Shown: positions 45,657-54,734, counted from the stretch's first letter. The stretch is 64,000 nucleotides of DNA from Flavobacterium jumunjinense (GCF_021650975.2 NZ_CP091285.1:2356001-2420000), one strand, 5' to 3'. Program-made: numbers and translations. The notes: generated from the letters alone by a model not told the origin.

Positions 45657-45932
45657 TTATAGAATTGCGAAGATTTCTTCTTCTCTCATGATAAGGTAAT
45701 CTTTACCTTCATATTTAAATTCTGTGCCAGAATACTTACCATAAAGTACAACATCTCCTGTTTTAACAGTCATAGTATGGTCTTTCTTACCATTACCTAC
45801 TGCTACAATAATTCCCTTTTGTGGTTTTTCTTTTGCAGTATCTGGAATAATAATACCTGAAGCAGTTGTTGTTTCTGCTGCCATTGGTTCAATCACTACA
45901 CGATCTGAGATAGGTTTAATGTTTAATGACAT
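45657..45932 (-). CDS. groES: 10 kDa co-chaperonin GroES
   Basis: A 91-residue co-chaperonin. [20 protein letters not shown] and [20 protein letters not shown] hold the mobile loop; [20 protein letters not shown] and [13 protein letters not shown] complete the domain. It is the first gene of the groESL operon. No CIRCE-type inverted repeat (HrcA operator) is visible before it; a promoter-like pair is noted at 45963-45990. Confidence 0.99.
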   Translation of the reverse strand: MSLNIKPISDRVVIEPMAAETTTASGIIIPDTAKEKPQKGIIVAVGNGKKDHTMTVKTGDVVLYGKYSGTEFKYEGKDYLIMREEEIFAIL

Positions 45933-45962
45933 ATTTTGTGTTTTTAATTATTAATTAATATG

Positions 45963-45990
45963 CAAATTGATTTTCAGAAATTGTGCCAAA
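45963..45990 (-). promoter_or_regulatory. groESL promoter candidate, TTTG-N16-TCAATTTG (minus strand)
   Basis: On the minus strand TTTG (45987-45990) and TCAATTTG (45963-45970, 7 of 8 to the -7 consensus) lie 16 bases apart, 31 bp before the groES start. Confidence 0.45.
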
Positions 45991-46018
45991 GCCTTTTTTT
46001 GCCATTTTTTCCTAAAAA

Positions 46019-46048
46019 AAAATGCCAGCACTGACAGGCTGGCATTTT
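46019..46048 (-). terminator. terminator after secG
   Basis: AAAATGCCAGC and GCTGGCATTTT flank an 8-base loop 20 bp after the secG stop, with a T-run on the minus strand. It separates the miaB-secG operon from groESL. Confidence 0.88.
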
Positions 46049-46068
46049 GTTAGAATTGTATTCTAATA

Positions 46069-46434
46069 TTATTTTGCTGCTTCTTCTGTTTTAACAGGAG
46101 CAGTAGTTGTAGCTTCAGTCGCAGGAGCTTGTGGAGTTGCAGGAGCAGTAGTCGTTACAGGAGGGATAGTTACATCGTCACCTAAAACTTTTGAATCGTT
46201 AGATCCACTTCCATTGAATGCTAAAGTTGATAATAAGATAAGTGCAATTAAAATCCCACCTAATGTCCAAGTACTTTTATCTAAAAAGTCCGTTGTTTTT
46301 TGTACACCACCTAATTGTTGTGAACCACCAAATGAAGAAGATAAACCTCCACCTTTAGGGTTTTGAACCATAATGGCTAAAATTAATAAAAAGCAAACAA
46401 TTGTTATTGCAATTAAAAAACCTGTAAATCCCAT
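46069..46434 (-). CDS. secG: preprotein translocase subunit SecG
   Basis: A 121-residue membrane protein with two hydrophobic segments (about 5-22 and 57-77). Between them is the family's loop: LAIMVQNPKGGGLSSSFGGS, then GGVQKTTDFLDKSTWTLG. The Ala/Pro/Thr-rich tail (PATPQAPATEATTTAPV) is disordered and of the kind common in Bacteroidota SecG. It assists SecYE in protein export. It follows the TPR protein gene by 3 bp. Confidence 0.95.
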   Translation of the reverse strand: MGFTGFLIAITIVCFLLILAIMVQNPKGGGLSSSFGGSQQLGGVQKTTDFLDKSTWTLGGILIALILLSTLAFNGSGSNDSKVLGDDVTIPPVTTTAPATPQAPATEATTTAPVKTEEAAK

Positions 46435-46437
46435 AAT

Positions 46438-47349
46438 CTAATTATTATTTTGTTGTAAATCTTTTATATCATTTATTCGGTTTGCAAAGAAACTACTTTT
46501 TTCTGGATATTTCAAAATTAAAATTTCATAAGCTTGTATTGCTTTCTGATATTTTTTTTGTTCCAAGTAGACCTTTGCTAATGTTTCAGTCATCAAATGT
46601 GTTGGTTCTTCTGTGGTTTTCCTAATATTTGATGGTATTGGAGTAGAAGCTTTAACAGGAGAAATTTTAGGATTTAATTCTATAAAACGATCAATTATAT
46701 CTATTTTTTTTAATTTTTCAGGATCCAAAACCTCAGTTTCTTCTTCATCTTCTCTTTCAATAGGTGAAAACTTTGTCAATTGAAGCCATTCTTGGAAAGA
46801 ATGTTTTTCACTCTGATTAAAGTCTAAAGGTTTTCCAATCTCTAATTTTTCTTCAATTTCGTTTTGCTCAACCTGAGCTTCAATAACAGTTGTAGTTTCG
46901 ATTTTGGTTTCTTCCGAAATTGTAATGTCTACTTTTTCAAAGCGGGTAACAAGTTCTATTGTAGGTTCGTTCTCAATCTCAGTTTGAATTTCTTTTTCTT
47001 CAAGTTTTATTTCAGAAATTGTAGTAGGCATTTTAAGAAAAACACTATCTACAACAGTAATGTTATTAATATAGTCGTCTATGTTTTCAATATTATTTTT
47101 TTGAAGTGTTGTAAAATTCTCTGAAGTTATAAAATCAAAAAGAATACTTCTATCTGTTGTGTGAGCAGCTGTTTTTTTTAATTCATAATTGTATCGAAAA
47201 CTATCTTGATTGTATAATCCTTTTAGATGCAAAGCTTTTAAACTCTGAAAAAAGGGGTATTGTTGCAATACAATTTCTAAGTCCATTGTTTGCTTTTCGT
47301 TAATAGAAAAGGGATTGTTTAGTAGATATGTTATGTCTTTCGTGTTCAA
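46438..47349 (-). CDS. TPR-containing protein in the secG-lptE-miaB operon
   Basis: A 303-residue cytosolic protein. The N-terminal part (YLLNNPFSINEKQTMDLEIV, YPFFQSLKALHLKGLYNQ) is a conserved flavobacterial segment; the middle (~100-180) is acidic and low-complexity (EEKEIQTEIENEPTIELV); a C-terminal tetratricopeptide-like helix pair is seen at ETLAKVYLEQKKYQKAIQAY to YPEKSSFFANRI. It is 16 bp after lptE and 3 bp before secG. No signal peptide. Function unknown; the fixed position in the operon suggests a link to envelope protein handling. Confidence 0.75.
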   Translation of the reverse strand: MNTKDITYLLNNPFSINEKQTMDLEIVLQQYPFFQSLKALHLKGLYNQDSFRYNYELKKTAAHTTDRSILFDFITSENFTTLQKNNIENIDDYINNITVVDSVFLKMPTTISEIKLEEKEIQTEIENEPTIELVTRFEKVDITISEETKIETTTVIEAQVEQNEIEEKLEIGKPLDFNQSEKHSFQEWLQLTKFSPIEREDEEETEVLDPEKLKKIDIIDRFIELNPKISPVKASTPIPSNIRKTTEEPTHLMTETLAKVYLEQKKYQKAIQAYEILILKYPEKSSFFANRINDIKDLQQNNN

Positions 47350-47365
47350 TTTTTTTAGTTATAAA

Positions 47366-47872
47366 TTACCATTTAGCTACAGACTCTGTAAAAATGTCCT
47401 GAGTTATTCTTGCGTAGATTTCATCTAATCCAGCAGTTAATCTGGCTCCAATCATCTGCTCGTTTGCTGGATAATCATGGAAGTGTGAAAAACGTTTTTC
47501 AAAATCGTCTTCCTCTTTGTTTTTATTTGAAAAACGAACCAATACTGTGATTGATAACCTATTCTGTGCTGCCCTTTGGTCTGCTGTAGCTGTCATAGGT
47601 GTAATTCTATAGTCAACAATTTCACCTTCATATAGTAAATCGCCTCCTTGTGGAACAAGATTTAGACTAGTTTGATTTTGTATTATATCTTGTAGCTCTA
47701 ATGTGAAAATTCTTTCTATTCCAGGTTCAATAAGATCTGCGTTATTTTGAAAATAATTTACTTGAAATGTATCCGCATCAATTGGTTTTGCACCCGTGAA
47801 GTTATAATATTTACAACTATTTATTGATGTAAATATAACGGTGATTATTATTATTTTAAAGAGTGATTTCAT
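47366..47872 (-). CDS. lptE: LptE-family lipopolysaccharide-assembly lipoprotein
   Basis: A 168-residue lipoprotein. Signal peptide MKSLFKIIIITVIFTSINSC with the lipobox Cys at residue 20, then KYYNFTGAKPIDADTFQVNY, typical of Bacteroidota LptE. Strands TSLNLVPQGGDLLYEGEIVD, YRITPMTAT and NRLSITVLVRFSN follow. LptE plugs the LptD barrel in the outer membrane during LPS insertion. The start directly follows the stop of the sigma54 regulator gene with no gap, and the next gene begins 16 bp after its stop. Confidence 0.9.
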   Translation of the reverse strand: MKSLFKIIIITVIFTSINSCKYYNFTGAKPIDADTFQVNYFQNNADLIEPGIERIFTLELQDIIQNQTSLNLVPQGGDLLYEGEIVDYRITPMTATADQRAAQNRLSITVLVRFSNKNKEEDDFEKRFSHFHDYPANEQMIGARLTAGLDEIYARITQDIFTESVAKW

Positions 47873-49141
47873 TTATAAATCGTATTGTTTAATTTTTCTA
47901 TATAGTGTTCTTTCAGATATGCCTAATTCATCGGCAGCAGCTTTTCGTTTTCCTTTGTTTCTCTCTAAAGATTTTTTTATTAATTCAATTTCTTTAGCTT
48001 CAAGGCTTAGTGTTTCCTCTTCTTCTTCAACTGTTTCTGCAAAAAGATAACTTTCATCATCTTCAGAATCATCGTTATACACTTCTGATTCAATAGGTTT
48101 TTGAAGAGGAATTAACTCTCTATTTGTTTCTTTTTCAAAAGAGTTGTTTTCTTCATTCTGACCGTAAATACGTTGAATTAAGTTTTTACTTGTTTCCTGT
48201 ACTTTACTGTTTCCATTTTGCATTAATTCTAATGTCAGCTTTTTTAAATCGTTTAAATCAGCCTTCATGTCAAACAACACTTTGTAAAGTATTTCTCTTT
48301 CATTACTAAAATCACTTTCACTTTTCTTAGTGTTAATGACAGACGGAAGATTACTTCCTTCAGACGGTAAATAATGTTGTAAAGTTTGAAGGTTTATATC
48401 TCTATTGGTTTCTAAAACTGAAATTTGTTCGGCAGCATTTCTTAATTGTCGAATATTTCCATTCCATCGATATCTTACTAAATGTTGAATTGCTTCATTT
48501 GAAAGTTTAATAGAAGGCATTTTGTATTTATGTGCGAAATCGGATGAAAATTTCCTAAATAGTATATGAATGTCGTCTTTACGCTCTCTTAAAGGAGGTA
48601 ATAATATTTCAACAGTACTTAGTCTGTAGTATAAATCTTCTCTAAATTTCCCTTTTTGGATGGCTTCAAACATGTTAACGTTTGTTGCTGCAACAATTCG
48701 AACGTTTGTCTTTTGTACTTGCGAAGATCCTACTTTTATGAATTCTCCATTTTCTAAAACACGTAAAAGCCGTACTTGTGTAGTTAAAGGTAATTCACCA
48801 ACTTCATCAAGAAATATGGTTCCACCATCAGCAACTTCAAAATAACCTTCACGAGTAGAGGTGGCACCTGTAAAAGCACCTTTTTCATGTCCGAATAGTT
48901 CACTATCTATAGTTCCTTCTGGAATAGCACCACAGTTGACAGCTATATATTTTCCGTGTTTTCTGTGTGAAAGTGAATGTATTATTTTCGGAATACTTTC
49001 TTTTCCAACACCACTTTCTCCTGTTACTAATACAGAAATATCAGTTGGGGCAACTTGGATTGCTTTTTCTATAGAACGATTGAGTTTTGGATCGTTTCCA
49101 ATAATTTCAAAACGTTGTTTTATGGCTTGTACTGTTTCCAT
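47873..49141 (-). CDS. sigma54-interacting transcriptional regulator (no receiver domain)
   Basis: A 422-residue AAA+ activator. Walker A is VLVTGESGVGKESIPKI, the sigma54-contacting loop is GHEKGAFTGATSTREGYFE, Walker B is GTIFLDEVGELPL, and the arginine-finger region and sensor II follow (YRWNGNIRQLRNAAEQI). There is a flexible acidic linker (~330-385) and a C-terminal Fis-type HTH (AAADELGISERTLYRKIKQY). There is no N-terminal receiver or sensor domain, so activity must be controlled by other means, perhaps the linker. It lies between miaB (56 bp) and lptE (no gap), a frequent flavobacterial order. Confidence 0.93.
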   Translation of the reverse strand: METVQAIKQRFEIIGNDPKLNRSIEKAIQVAPTDISVLVTGESGVGKESIPKIIHSLSHRKHGKYIAVNCGAIPEGTIDSELFGHEKGAFTGATSTREGYFEVADGGTIFLDEVGELPLTTQVRLLRVLENGEFIKVGSSQVQKTNVRIVAATNVNMFEAIQKGKFREDLYYRLSTVEILLPPLRERKDDIHILFRKFSSDFAHKYKMPSIKLSNEAIQHLVRYRWNGNIRQLRNAAEQISVLETNRDINLQTLQHYLPSEGSNLPSVINTKKSESDFSNEREILYKVLFDMKADLNDLKKLTLELMQNGNSKVQETSKNLIQRIYGQNEENNSFEKETNRELIPLQKPIESEVYNDDSEDDESYLFAETVEEEEETLSLEAKEIELIKKSLERNKGKRKAAADELGISERTLYRKIKQYDL

Positions 49142-49197
49142 GACTTAATTTGTTTGATAGTTTAATTCTGTTATTATTAAACAATTTTAAACTACTT

Positions 49198-50649
49198 TTA
49201 ACCTTGCATTATTTCAGAATATCCAACTGCTTCACCTATTAAGGTAGCAGCGGTACAATCTGTAATTTTTACATTAACAAAATCACCAGGTTTGTAGTTC
49301 TCTTTTGGAAAAACTACTACTGTGCTTTGTGAATTTCTTCCAGACCAATGTTCGCTAGAACGTTTCGAATCTTTTTCTATTAGAACTTCTACTGTTTGCC
49401 CTACAAAACGTTTTGTTTTCTCTAATGCATGAACTTGTTGTAGGTCTACAATTTCTGTTAGTCTACGTTTTTTAATATCTTCTGGAACATCATCTTCCAT
49501 TTTCCTTGCAGCCATTGTACCAGGTCTTTCGGAGTAAGAAAACATAAAGCCGAAATCGTATTTTACATATTTCATTAAAGAAAGAGTGTCTTGATGATCT
49601 TCTTCAGTCTCTGTGGGGAATCCTGTGATTATATCTTGCGATAAAGTGATATCAGGAATTATTCTTTTTATAGTGTCGATTAATGTCATATATTCTTCAC
49701 GAGTATGCTGACGATTCATTTCTTTTAAAATTCGAGTGCTTCCTGATTGAACAGGAAGGTGAATGTAATTACAAATGTTATGATGTTTTGCCATTACTTC
49801 AATAACTTCAACATGCATATCTTGAGGATTTGATGTTGAAAAACGAAATCGCATTTTCGGAAATTGTGTTGCACACATGTCTAAAAGTTGTGCGAAATCT
49901 ACAGCAGTTGCTTTTTGCATATCTGTAGCTTTTATAAAATCTTTCTTCAATCCGCCACCATACCATAAATAACTATCTACATTTTGTCCTAATAATGTTA
50001 TTTCTTTAAAACCACGCGTCCAAAGGTCTTGGATTTCTTCAGTAATACTTTGAGTGTCACGACTACGTTCACGACCACGTGTAAATGGAACAACACAAAA
50101 AGTACACATATTATCACAGCCTCTTGTTATGGATACAAAAGCAGTAACTCCATTGGAATTTAAACGAACAGGAGAGATATCTCCATATGTTTCTTCTTTA
50201 GATAGAATCACGTTAATAGCATCTCTACCATCTTCAACTTCTTTTAAAAGATTAGGAATGTCTTTGTAGGCATCTGGTCCAACAACCATATCTACAATTT
50301 TTTCTTCTTCTAAAAATTTATCTTTTAAGCGTTCAGCCATACATCCAAGTACTCCAACCTTCATGTTAGGATTGATTTTCTTTACTGCGTTGTATTTTTC
50401 TAAACGTTTTCTTATTGTTTGTTCTGCTTTGTCACGAATAGAACAAGTGTTAACTAATACTAAATCAGCCTCTTCAAGATTTTGAGTAGTATTGTAGCCT
50501 TGGTTTACTAAAATTGATGCAACAATTTCACTATCAGAGAAATTCATCTGACAGCCATAGCTTTCTATAAAAAGCTTTTTTGCATTTCCTTCTTTTTGTT
50601 CTAAAACAAGACTTGTTCCTTGTTTGATTTCTTCAATTGTCTTTTCCAT
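49198..50649 (-). CDS. miaB: tRNA-2-methylthio-N6-dimethylallyladenosine synthase MiaB
   Basis: A 483-residue radical-SAM methylthiotransferase that adds the methylthio group to i6A37 of tRNAs. The N-terminal UPF0004 domain has the three cluster cysteines in ESYGCQMNFSDSE, LVNTCSIRDKAEQ and GVLGCMAERLK. The radical-SAM cluster motif CxxxCxxC is in SITRGCDNMCTFCVVPF. The C-terminal TRAM domain begins TKRFVGQTVEVLIEKDSK. All six Cys are present, so it should be functional. It heads the operon miaB-sigma54 regulator-lptE-TPR-secG. Its promoter overlaps an operator-like palindrome. Confidence 0.97.
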   Translation of the reverse strand: MEKTIEEIKQGTSLVLEQKEGNAKKLFIESYGCQMNFSDSEIVASILVNQGYNTTQNLEEADLVLVNTCSIRDKAEQTIRKRLEKYNAVKKINPNMKVGVLGCMAERLKDKFLEEEKIVDMVVGPDAYKDIPNLLKEVEDGRDAINVILSKEETYGDISPVRLNSNGVTAFVSITRGCDNMCTFCVVPFTRGRERSRDTQSITEEIQDLWTRGFKEITLLGQNVDSYLWYGGGLKKDFIKATDMQKATAVDFAQLLDMCATQFPKMRFRFSTSNPQDMHVEVIEVMAKHHNICNYIHLPVQSGSTRILKEMNRQHTREEYMTLIDTIKRIIPDITLSQDIITGFPTETEEDHQDTLSLMKYVKYDFGFMFSYSERPGTMAARKMEDDVPEDIKKRRLTEIVDLQQVHALEKTKRFVGQTVEVLIEKDSKRSSEHWSGRNSQSTVVVFPKENYKPGDFVNVKITDCTAATLIGEAVGYSEIMQG

Positions 50650-50676
50650 AATACGAATTCATGTATTTTCAGATTG

Positions 50677-50717
50677 CAAAGATAATACTAAATTATAAAT
50701 TCTGACAAGATGTCAGA
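50677..50717 (-). promoter_or_regulatory. miaB promoter overlapped by a perfect 17-bp palindrome
   Basis: On the minus strand TTG (50706-50708) and TATCTTTG (50677-50684) are 21 bases apart, a consensus Bacteroidota promoter. TCTGACA (50701-50707) and TGTCAGA (50711-50717) form a perfect dyad around a 3-base centre; the -33 TTG falls within this palindrome. A repressor bound there would block the promoter. Confidence 0.6.
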
Positions 50718-50943
50718 TAATGTTTAACATAAGTTTTTTTAATAGTTAAAATGCTTAATGATTACAAAAGTCAATCTGTGAATTCAATAATCTGTTTTGC
50801 TAATAATCTTCTTGTTTTTAAGCTTTTTACTACCCTTAATATATAGGAGTGAAATGTGTTAAAGTTAACAAGGAAATACTCTTTTTTAAAACGGTAATTT
50901 TTAATTATTGTTATTTCAAGAATGTTTAATTTAAAAAAAAGCC

Positions 50944-50951
50944 TACTTTTG
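50944..50951 (+). promoter_or_regulatory. -7 element TACTTTTG for topA
   Basis: A full match to TAnnTTTG 20 bp before the topA ATG. The -33 element is not clear. Confidence 0.45.
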
Positions 50952-50971
50952 TCTCAAATAAAAAATGGATA

Positions 50972-53470
50972 ATGGCAAAGAATTTAGTTATCGTAGAGTC
51001 ACCTGCAAAGGCAAAAACTATAGAAAAATTTTTAGGAAAGGATTATCAAGTTGAGTCAAGCTTTGGTCATATAGCTGACTTACCTTCGAAGGAAATTGGT
51101 GTTGATGTAGAGAATGGGTTTAAGCCTAAATATGAAGTATCTAGCGATAAGAAAGCATTGGTTAAGAAACTAAAAGATTTGTCAAAATCAGCTGAAATGG
51201 TTTGGTTAGCTTCCGATGAGGATCGTGAAGGAGAAGCTATCGCTTGGCATTTAGCAGAAGAACTGAAACTAGATAAAAATAAAACAAAAAGAATTGTTTT
51301 CCATGAGATTACGAAAACTGCAATTCAAAAAGCAATAGAAAACCCAAGGTCAATCGATTATAATTTAGTAAACGCGCAACAGGCTAGAAGAGTTTTAGAT
51401 AGATTGGTAGGGTATGAGTTGTCTCCAGTTTTGTGGAAAAAAATAAAAGGAGGTTTATCAGCAGGAAGAGTTCAGTCAGTATCAGTGAGATTGATTGTAG
51501 AGAAAGAAAGAGATATTCAAAATTTTAACTCTGAAGCTTCATATAGTATAGCTGCCGAATTTACTAATGAAGCTGGAAAAGCATTTAAAGCTAAATTACC
51601 TAAAAATTTTGCAACTAAAGCTGAAGCAGAAAAGTTTTTAAAAGATAATATAGGTTCAAATTATAGAGTAGCAGATTTAGAAACTAAACCTACAAAAAAA
51701 TCTCCAGCAGCACCATTTACTACATCTACCTTACAACAAGAAGCTGCAAGGAAATTGTATTTACCAGTAGGTATAACAATGCAAATTGCACAACGTTTAT
51801 ATGAGGCTGGATTGATTACTTATATGAGAACGGATAGTGTGAATCTTTCTAATGACGCAATGGGAGCGGCACAAGCAGAGATTGAGAGTTATTATGGTAA
51901 GGAATATGCTAAACCAAGAAATTATAATACGAAATCTAAAGGTGCACAAGAAGCGCATGAGGCAATTCGTCCGACAGATATGTCTAGGCATACGGTAAAT
52001 ATAGATAGAGATCAAGCGCGTTTATATGATTTGATTTGGAAAAGAACTTTGGCATCTCAAATGAGTGATGCTCAATTGGAACGTACGAATGTTAAGATAG
52101 AAGCAGATAATCATAGCGAAGTTTTTACATCAACTGGAGAGGTTATTAAGTTTGAAGGCTTTTTGAAGGTATACCTGGAAGGGCATGATGATGATGAAGA
52201 GGAGCAAGAAGGAATGTTGCCAGCAATGAGAGTGAATGAAAAACTTTTGAATAATTACATTACAGGTACGCAAAGATTCACAAGGCCACCTAGTAGATAT
52301 ACGGAAGCTTCTTTAGTAAAGAAATTAGAAGAGTTAGGTATTGGTCGTCCTTCTACTTATGCACCAACAATTTCTACAATTATTAATCGTAACTATGTAG
52401 AGAAGGGAACTTTTGAAGGCCAGGAAAGAAATTATAATCAATTAGTTTTCGAAAAAGGAAAAATTATATCAAAAGATTTGACCGAGAATACAGGTTCAGA
52501 TAAAGGAAAGTTAGTTCCTACGGATATAGGAATGATTGTTAATGATTTTCTAGTAGCGAATTTTAAAACTATTTTAGATTATAATTTTACAGCAAAAGTA
52601 GAGCAAGATTTTGATGAAATTGCTTCTGGAAATGAAGATTGGGTAAAAATGATGAGTGACTTTTATAATCATTTTCATCCCAATGTTGTTGATGTAGAGA
52701 AAAATGCAGAAAGAGAAACGGGAGAGAGGATTTTAGGAAAGCATCCAGATACAGGAAGACAAATTTCTGTACGTTTAGGTAAATTTGGACCAATGGTTCA
52801 AATTGGTGAACAAGAAGATGAAGAAAAGCAATTTGCAAGTTTACTGCCTGAACAAAATATAGGTACGCTTACATTAGAAGAAGCATTGACTTTGTTTTTA
52901 CTTCCTAAATCATTAGGACAATATGATGGAGAAGAAGTAGAAGTAAATAATGGACGATTTGGACCTTATGTTCGTTTTGGTAAAACATTTATATCTTTAC
53001 CTAAAGGAGAAGATCCTTTAGATGTGTCAATTGAAAGAGCTGTTGAGCTTATTGAAGAGAAAAAACAAGCTGATGCTCCAATTGCAATGTATAAAGAGTT
53101 GCCTGTGCAAAAAGGAGTAGGACGTTTTGGGCCATTTATTAAATGGGACGGAATGTTTATTAATGTAAATAAGAAATATAATTTTGATAGTTTATCTGAA
53201 AGTGATATTAAAGAATTAATTGAAGATAAAATTCAAAAAGAAATAGATAAAGTTATCCATAATTGGGAAGATGAAGGAATTAGAGTTGAAAAGGCAAGGT
53301 GGGGTAGATCTGTAATTTTGAAAGGAAAAATAAAGATTGAGTTAAGTAAAGATATAAATGCAAGTGAGTTAACTCTAGATAAGGTTAAAGAAATGATAGA
53401 AGCAAAAGCGCCTGCGAAAAAGACAAAAGCAAAAGCACCTGCGAAAAAAACGACAACAAAAAAGAAATAA
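50972..53470 (+). CDS. topA: DNA topoisomerase I
   Basis: An 832-residue type IA topoisomerase. The TOPRIM domain opens NLVIVESPAKAKTIEKFL and continues with VWLASDEDREGEAIAWHLA. The catalytic Tyr is in GLITYMRTDSVNLS, and DRLVGYELSPVLWKKI and GLSAGRVQSVSVRLIV are conserved. Zn-finger domains are replaced by repeated topoisomerase C-terminal modules (RFGPYVRFGKTFISLP, RFGPFIKWDGMFI), and the tail is Lys/Ala/Pro-rich (KKTKAKAPAKKTTTKKK), as in other Bacteroidota. It relaxes negative supercoils. It is 7 bp from the arginase-fold gene and probably co-transcribed. Confidence 0.98.
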   Translation: MAKNLVIVESPAKAKTIEKFLGKDYQVESSFGHIADLPSKEIGVDVENGFKPKYEVSSDKKALVKKLKDLSKSAEMVWLASDEDREGEAIAWHLAEELKLDKNKTKRIVFHEITKTAIQKAIENPRSIDYNLVNAQQARRVLDRLVGYELSPVLWKKIKGGLSAGRVQSVSVRLIVEKERDIQNFNSEASYSIAAEFTNEAGKAFKAKLPKNFATKAEAEKFLKDNIGSNYRVADLETKPTKKSPAAPFTTSTLQQEAARKLYLPVGITMQIAQRLYEAGLITYMRTDSVNLSNDAMGAAQAEIESYYGKEYAKPRNYNTKSKGAQEAHEAIRPTDMSRHTVNIDRDQARLYDLIWKRTLASQMSDAQLERTNVKIEADNHSEVFTSTGEVIKFEGFLKVYLEGHDDDEEEQEGMLPAMRVNEKLLNNYITGTQRFTRPPSRYTEASLVKKLEELGIGRPSTYAPTISTIINRNYVEKGTFEGQERNYNQLVFEKGKIISKDLTENTGSDKGKLVPTDIGMIVNDFLVANFKTILDYNFTAKVEQDFDEIASGNEDWVKMMSDFYNHFHPNVVDVEKNAERETGERILGKHPDTGRQISVRLGKFGPMVQIGEQEDEEKQFASLLPEQNIGTLTLEEALTLFLLPKSLGQYDGEEVEVNNGRFGPYVRFGKTFISLPKGEDPLDVSIERAVELIEEKKQADAPIAMYKELPVQKGVGRFGPFIKWDGMFINVNKKYNFDSLSESDIKELIEDKIQKEIDKVIHNWEDEGIRVEKARWGRSVILKGKIKIELSKDINASELTLDKVKEMIEAKAPAKKTKAKAPAKKTTTKKK

Positions 53471-53477
53471 TTAATTA

Positions 53478-54626
53478 ATGGTTTTTGATTTTTTACAACC
53501 TGTTAGTCGTGATTTCTTAGAGTTTAAAGAGAGATTGTCAAGTCAAGCCTTAGGTAAGAATGCAGAATTTCATACGGAATCTGATTTTCCAAATATAGAT
53601 AATGCAAGTATTGCAATTATTTGTGTAAATGAATATAGAGGAAGTAATATTGATAATGTTAATGAAAACTTTGATTCGTTTAGAAAAACATTTTATTCGT
53701 TGTTTCCAGGTAATTGGAATATGTCTATTGTAGACTTAGGTAATATCGTTGCTGGTGATACAATTGAGGATACTTATTTTTTGGTTAAAACAATAAATGA
53801 AGATCTTCAAAGAAAAAAAGTTTTACCAATTTTTATAGGAGGTTCTCAGGACTTAACTTACGCAATTTATAGGGCTTATGATAATCTTGATCAAATGGTA
53901 AATTTGGTTACAATTGATGGTTATTTTGATTTTGCAAAAGAAAATGCTTATATTTATGATTCATTTTTAACAAGGATAATAGTTGAAGAACCAAATAATT
54001 TATTTAATTTTAGTAATATTGGTTATCAAACGTATTATAATTCTCAAGATGAAATAGATTTAATAGAAAAATTATATTTTGAAGCATATCGATTAGGAGA
54101 GGTTTCTAATAAAATAGCGATTGCTGAACCTGTTTTTCGAGACGCTGACTTAGTAAGTGTAGATATGAGAAGTGTTCAGTCTTCTTATTCCGGAAATTAT
54201 AATAATTTTAGTCCGAATGGATTTGATGGAAAAGAAATATGTGCATTATCAAGATATTCTGGTATAAGTGATAAGGTTTCTAGTTTTGGTTTGTTTAATT
54301 TTGAACCAAATGAAAGAGAATCTGCATTAGTTTCTCAATGTGTATGGTATTTTATTGAAGGATTCTCTTTTAGGTCTAAAGAGTATCCATTTGGAAGCAA
54401 AGAAGAGTATTTGAAGTATATTGTTTTGATTGGTGAAGACGAATTAGTTTTTTATAAGAGTAATAAAACTGAAAGATGGTGGATAGAAATACCTTTTTTA
54501 GATAATGTGAATAATAAATTAAAAAGAAATACGTTATTACCTTGCACTCATGATGATTATTTGTTAGCATGTGAGCAAGAAGTCCCAAACCGATGGTGGA
54601 AGGCATATCGACGTAATTTATTGTAG
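53478..54626 (+). CDS. arginase/formiminoglutamase-fold protein with degenerate metal site
   Basis: A 382-residue protein of the ureohydrolase (arginase) fold; FIGGSQDLTYAIYRAY, VNLVTIDGYFDF and DADLVSVDMRSVQSSYSG occupy the places of the three manganese motifs GGDHS, DAHxD and SxDxDxxDP. In each the canonical ligands are changed: Gln for His in the first, no His in the second, Met-Arg where the third has Asp. Hydrolase activity is therefore unlikely. It is placed between topA and gldK. In other flavobacteria an arginase-family gene is found before gldK, so this may be a conserved neighbour with a non-enzymatic role. Confidence 0.8.
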   Translation: MVFDFLQPVSRDFLEFKERLSSQALGKNAEFHTESDFPNIDNASIAIICVNEYRGSNIDNVNENFDSFRKTFYSLFPGNWNMSIVDLGNIVAGDTIEDTYFLVKTINEDLQRKKVLPIFIGGSQDLTYAIYRAYDNLDQMVNLVTIDGYFDFAKENAYIYDSFLTRIIVEEPNNLFNFSNIGYQTYYNSQDEIDLIEKLYFEAYRLGEVSNKIAIAEPVFRDADLVSVDMRSVQSSYSGNYNNFSPNGFDGKEICALSRYSGISDKVSSFGLFNFEPNERESALVSQCVWYFIEGFSFRSKEYPFGSKEEYLKYIVLIGEDELVFYKSNKTERWWIEIPFLDNVNNKLKRNTLLPCTHDDYLLACEQEVPNRWWKAYRRNLL

Positions 54627-54703
54627 ATCAAAGATGTTTTGAGCTTTTGAAACGGTTTTTTTATGTTAATTTTAATATTTTTTTAAGAAATAGCACAAAA
54701 TAA

Positions 54704-54734
54704 TTGTTTAATTCAAAATTATTGAATAGGTTTA
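54704..54734 (+). promoter_or_regulatory. candidate promoter of the gld operon, TTG-N20-TAGGTTTA
   Basis: TTG (54704-54706) and TAGGTTTA (54727-54734, 7 of 8 to the -7 consensus) with 20-base spacing lie 37 bp before the gldK ATG. Confidence 0.45.

Larger units (their letters stand above)
50650..50971. other. 322-bp divergent intergenic region miaB/topA
   Basis: No coding region. It contains the miaB promoter with the 17-bp palindrome (50677-50717) and the topA -7 element (50944-50951); the ~200 bp in between (50720-50940) show no feature I can name. Confidence 0.6.

Noticed and set aside
45963..45995. Possible sigma54 (-24/-12) promoter before groES because of TTGGCAC ... TTTGC
   Set aside because: The spacing between GGCAC and TTGC is 16 bases, far from the required 5.
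53410..53470. Short repeats near the end of topA as a possible tandem-repeat locus
   Set aside because: They encode the Lys/Ala/Pro-rich tail common in Bacteroidota TopA.
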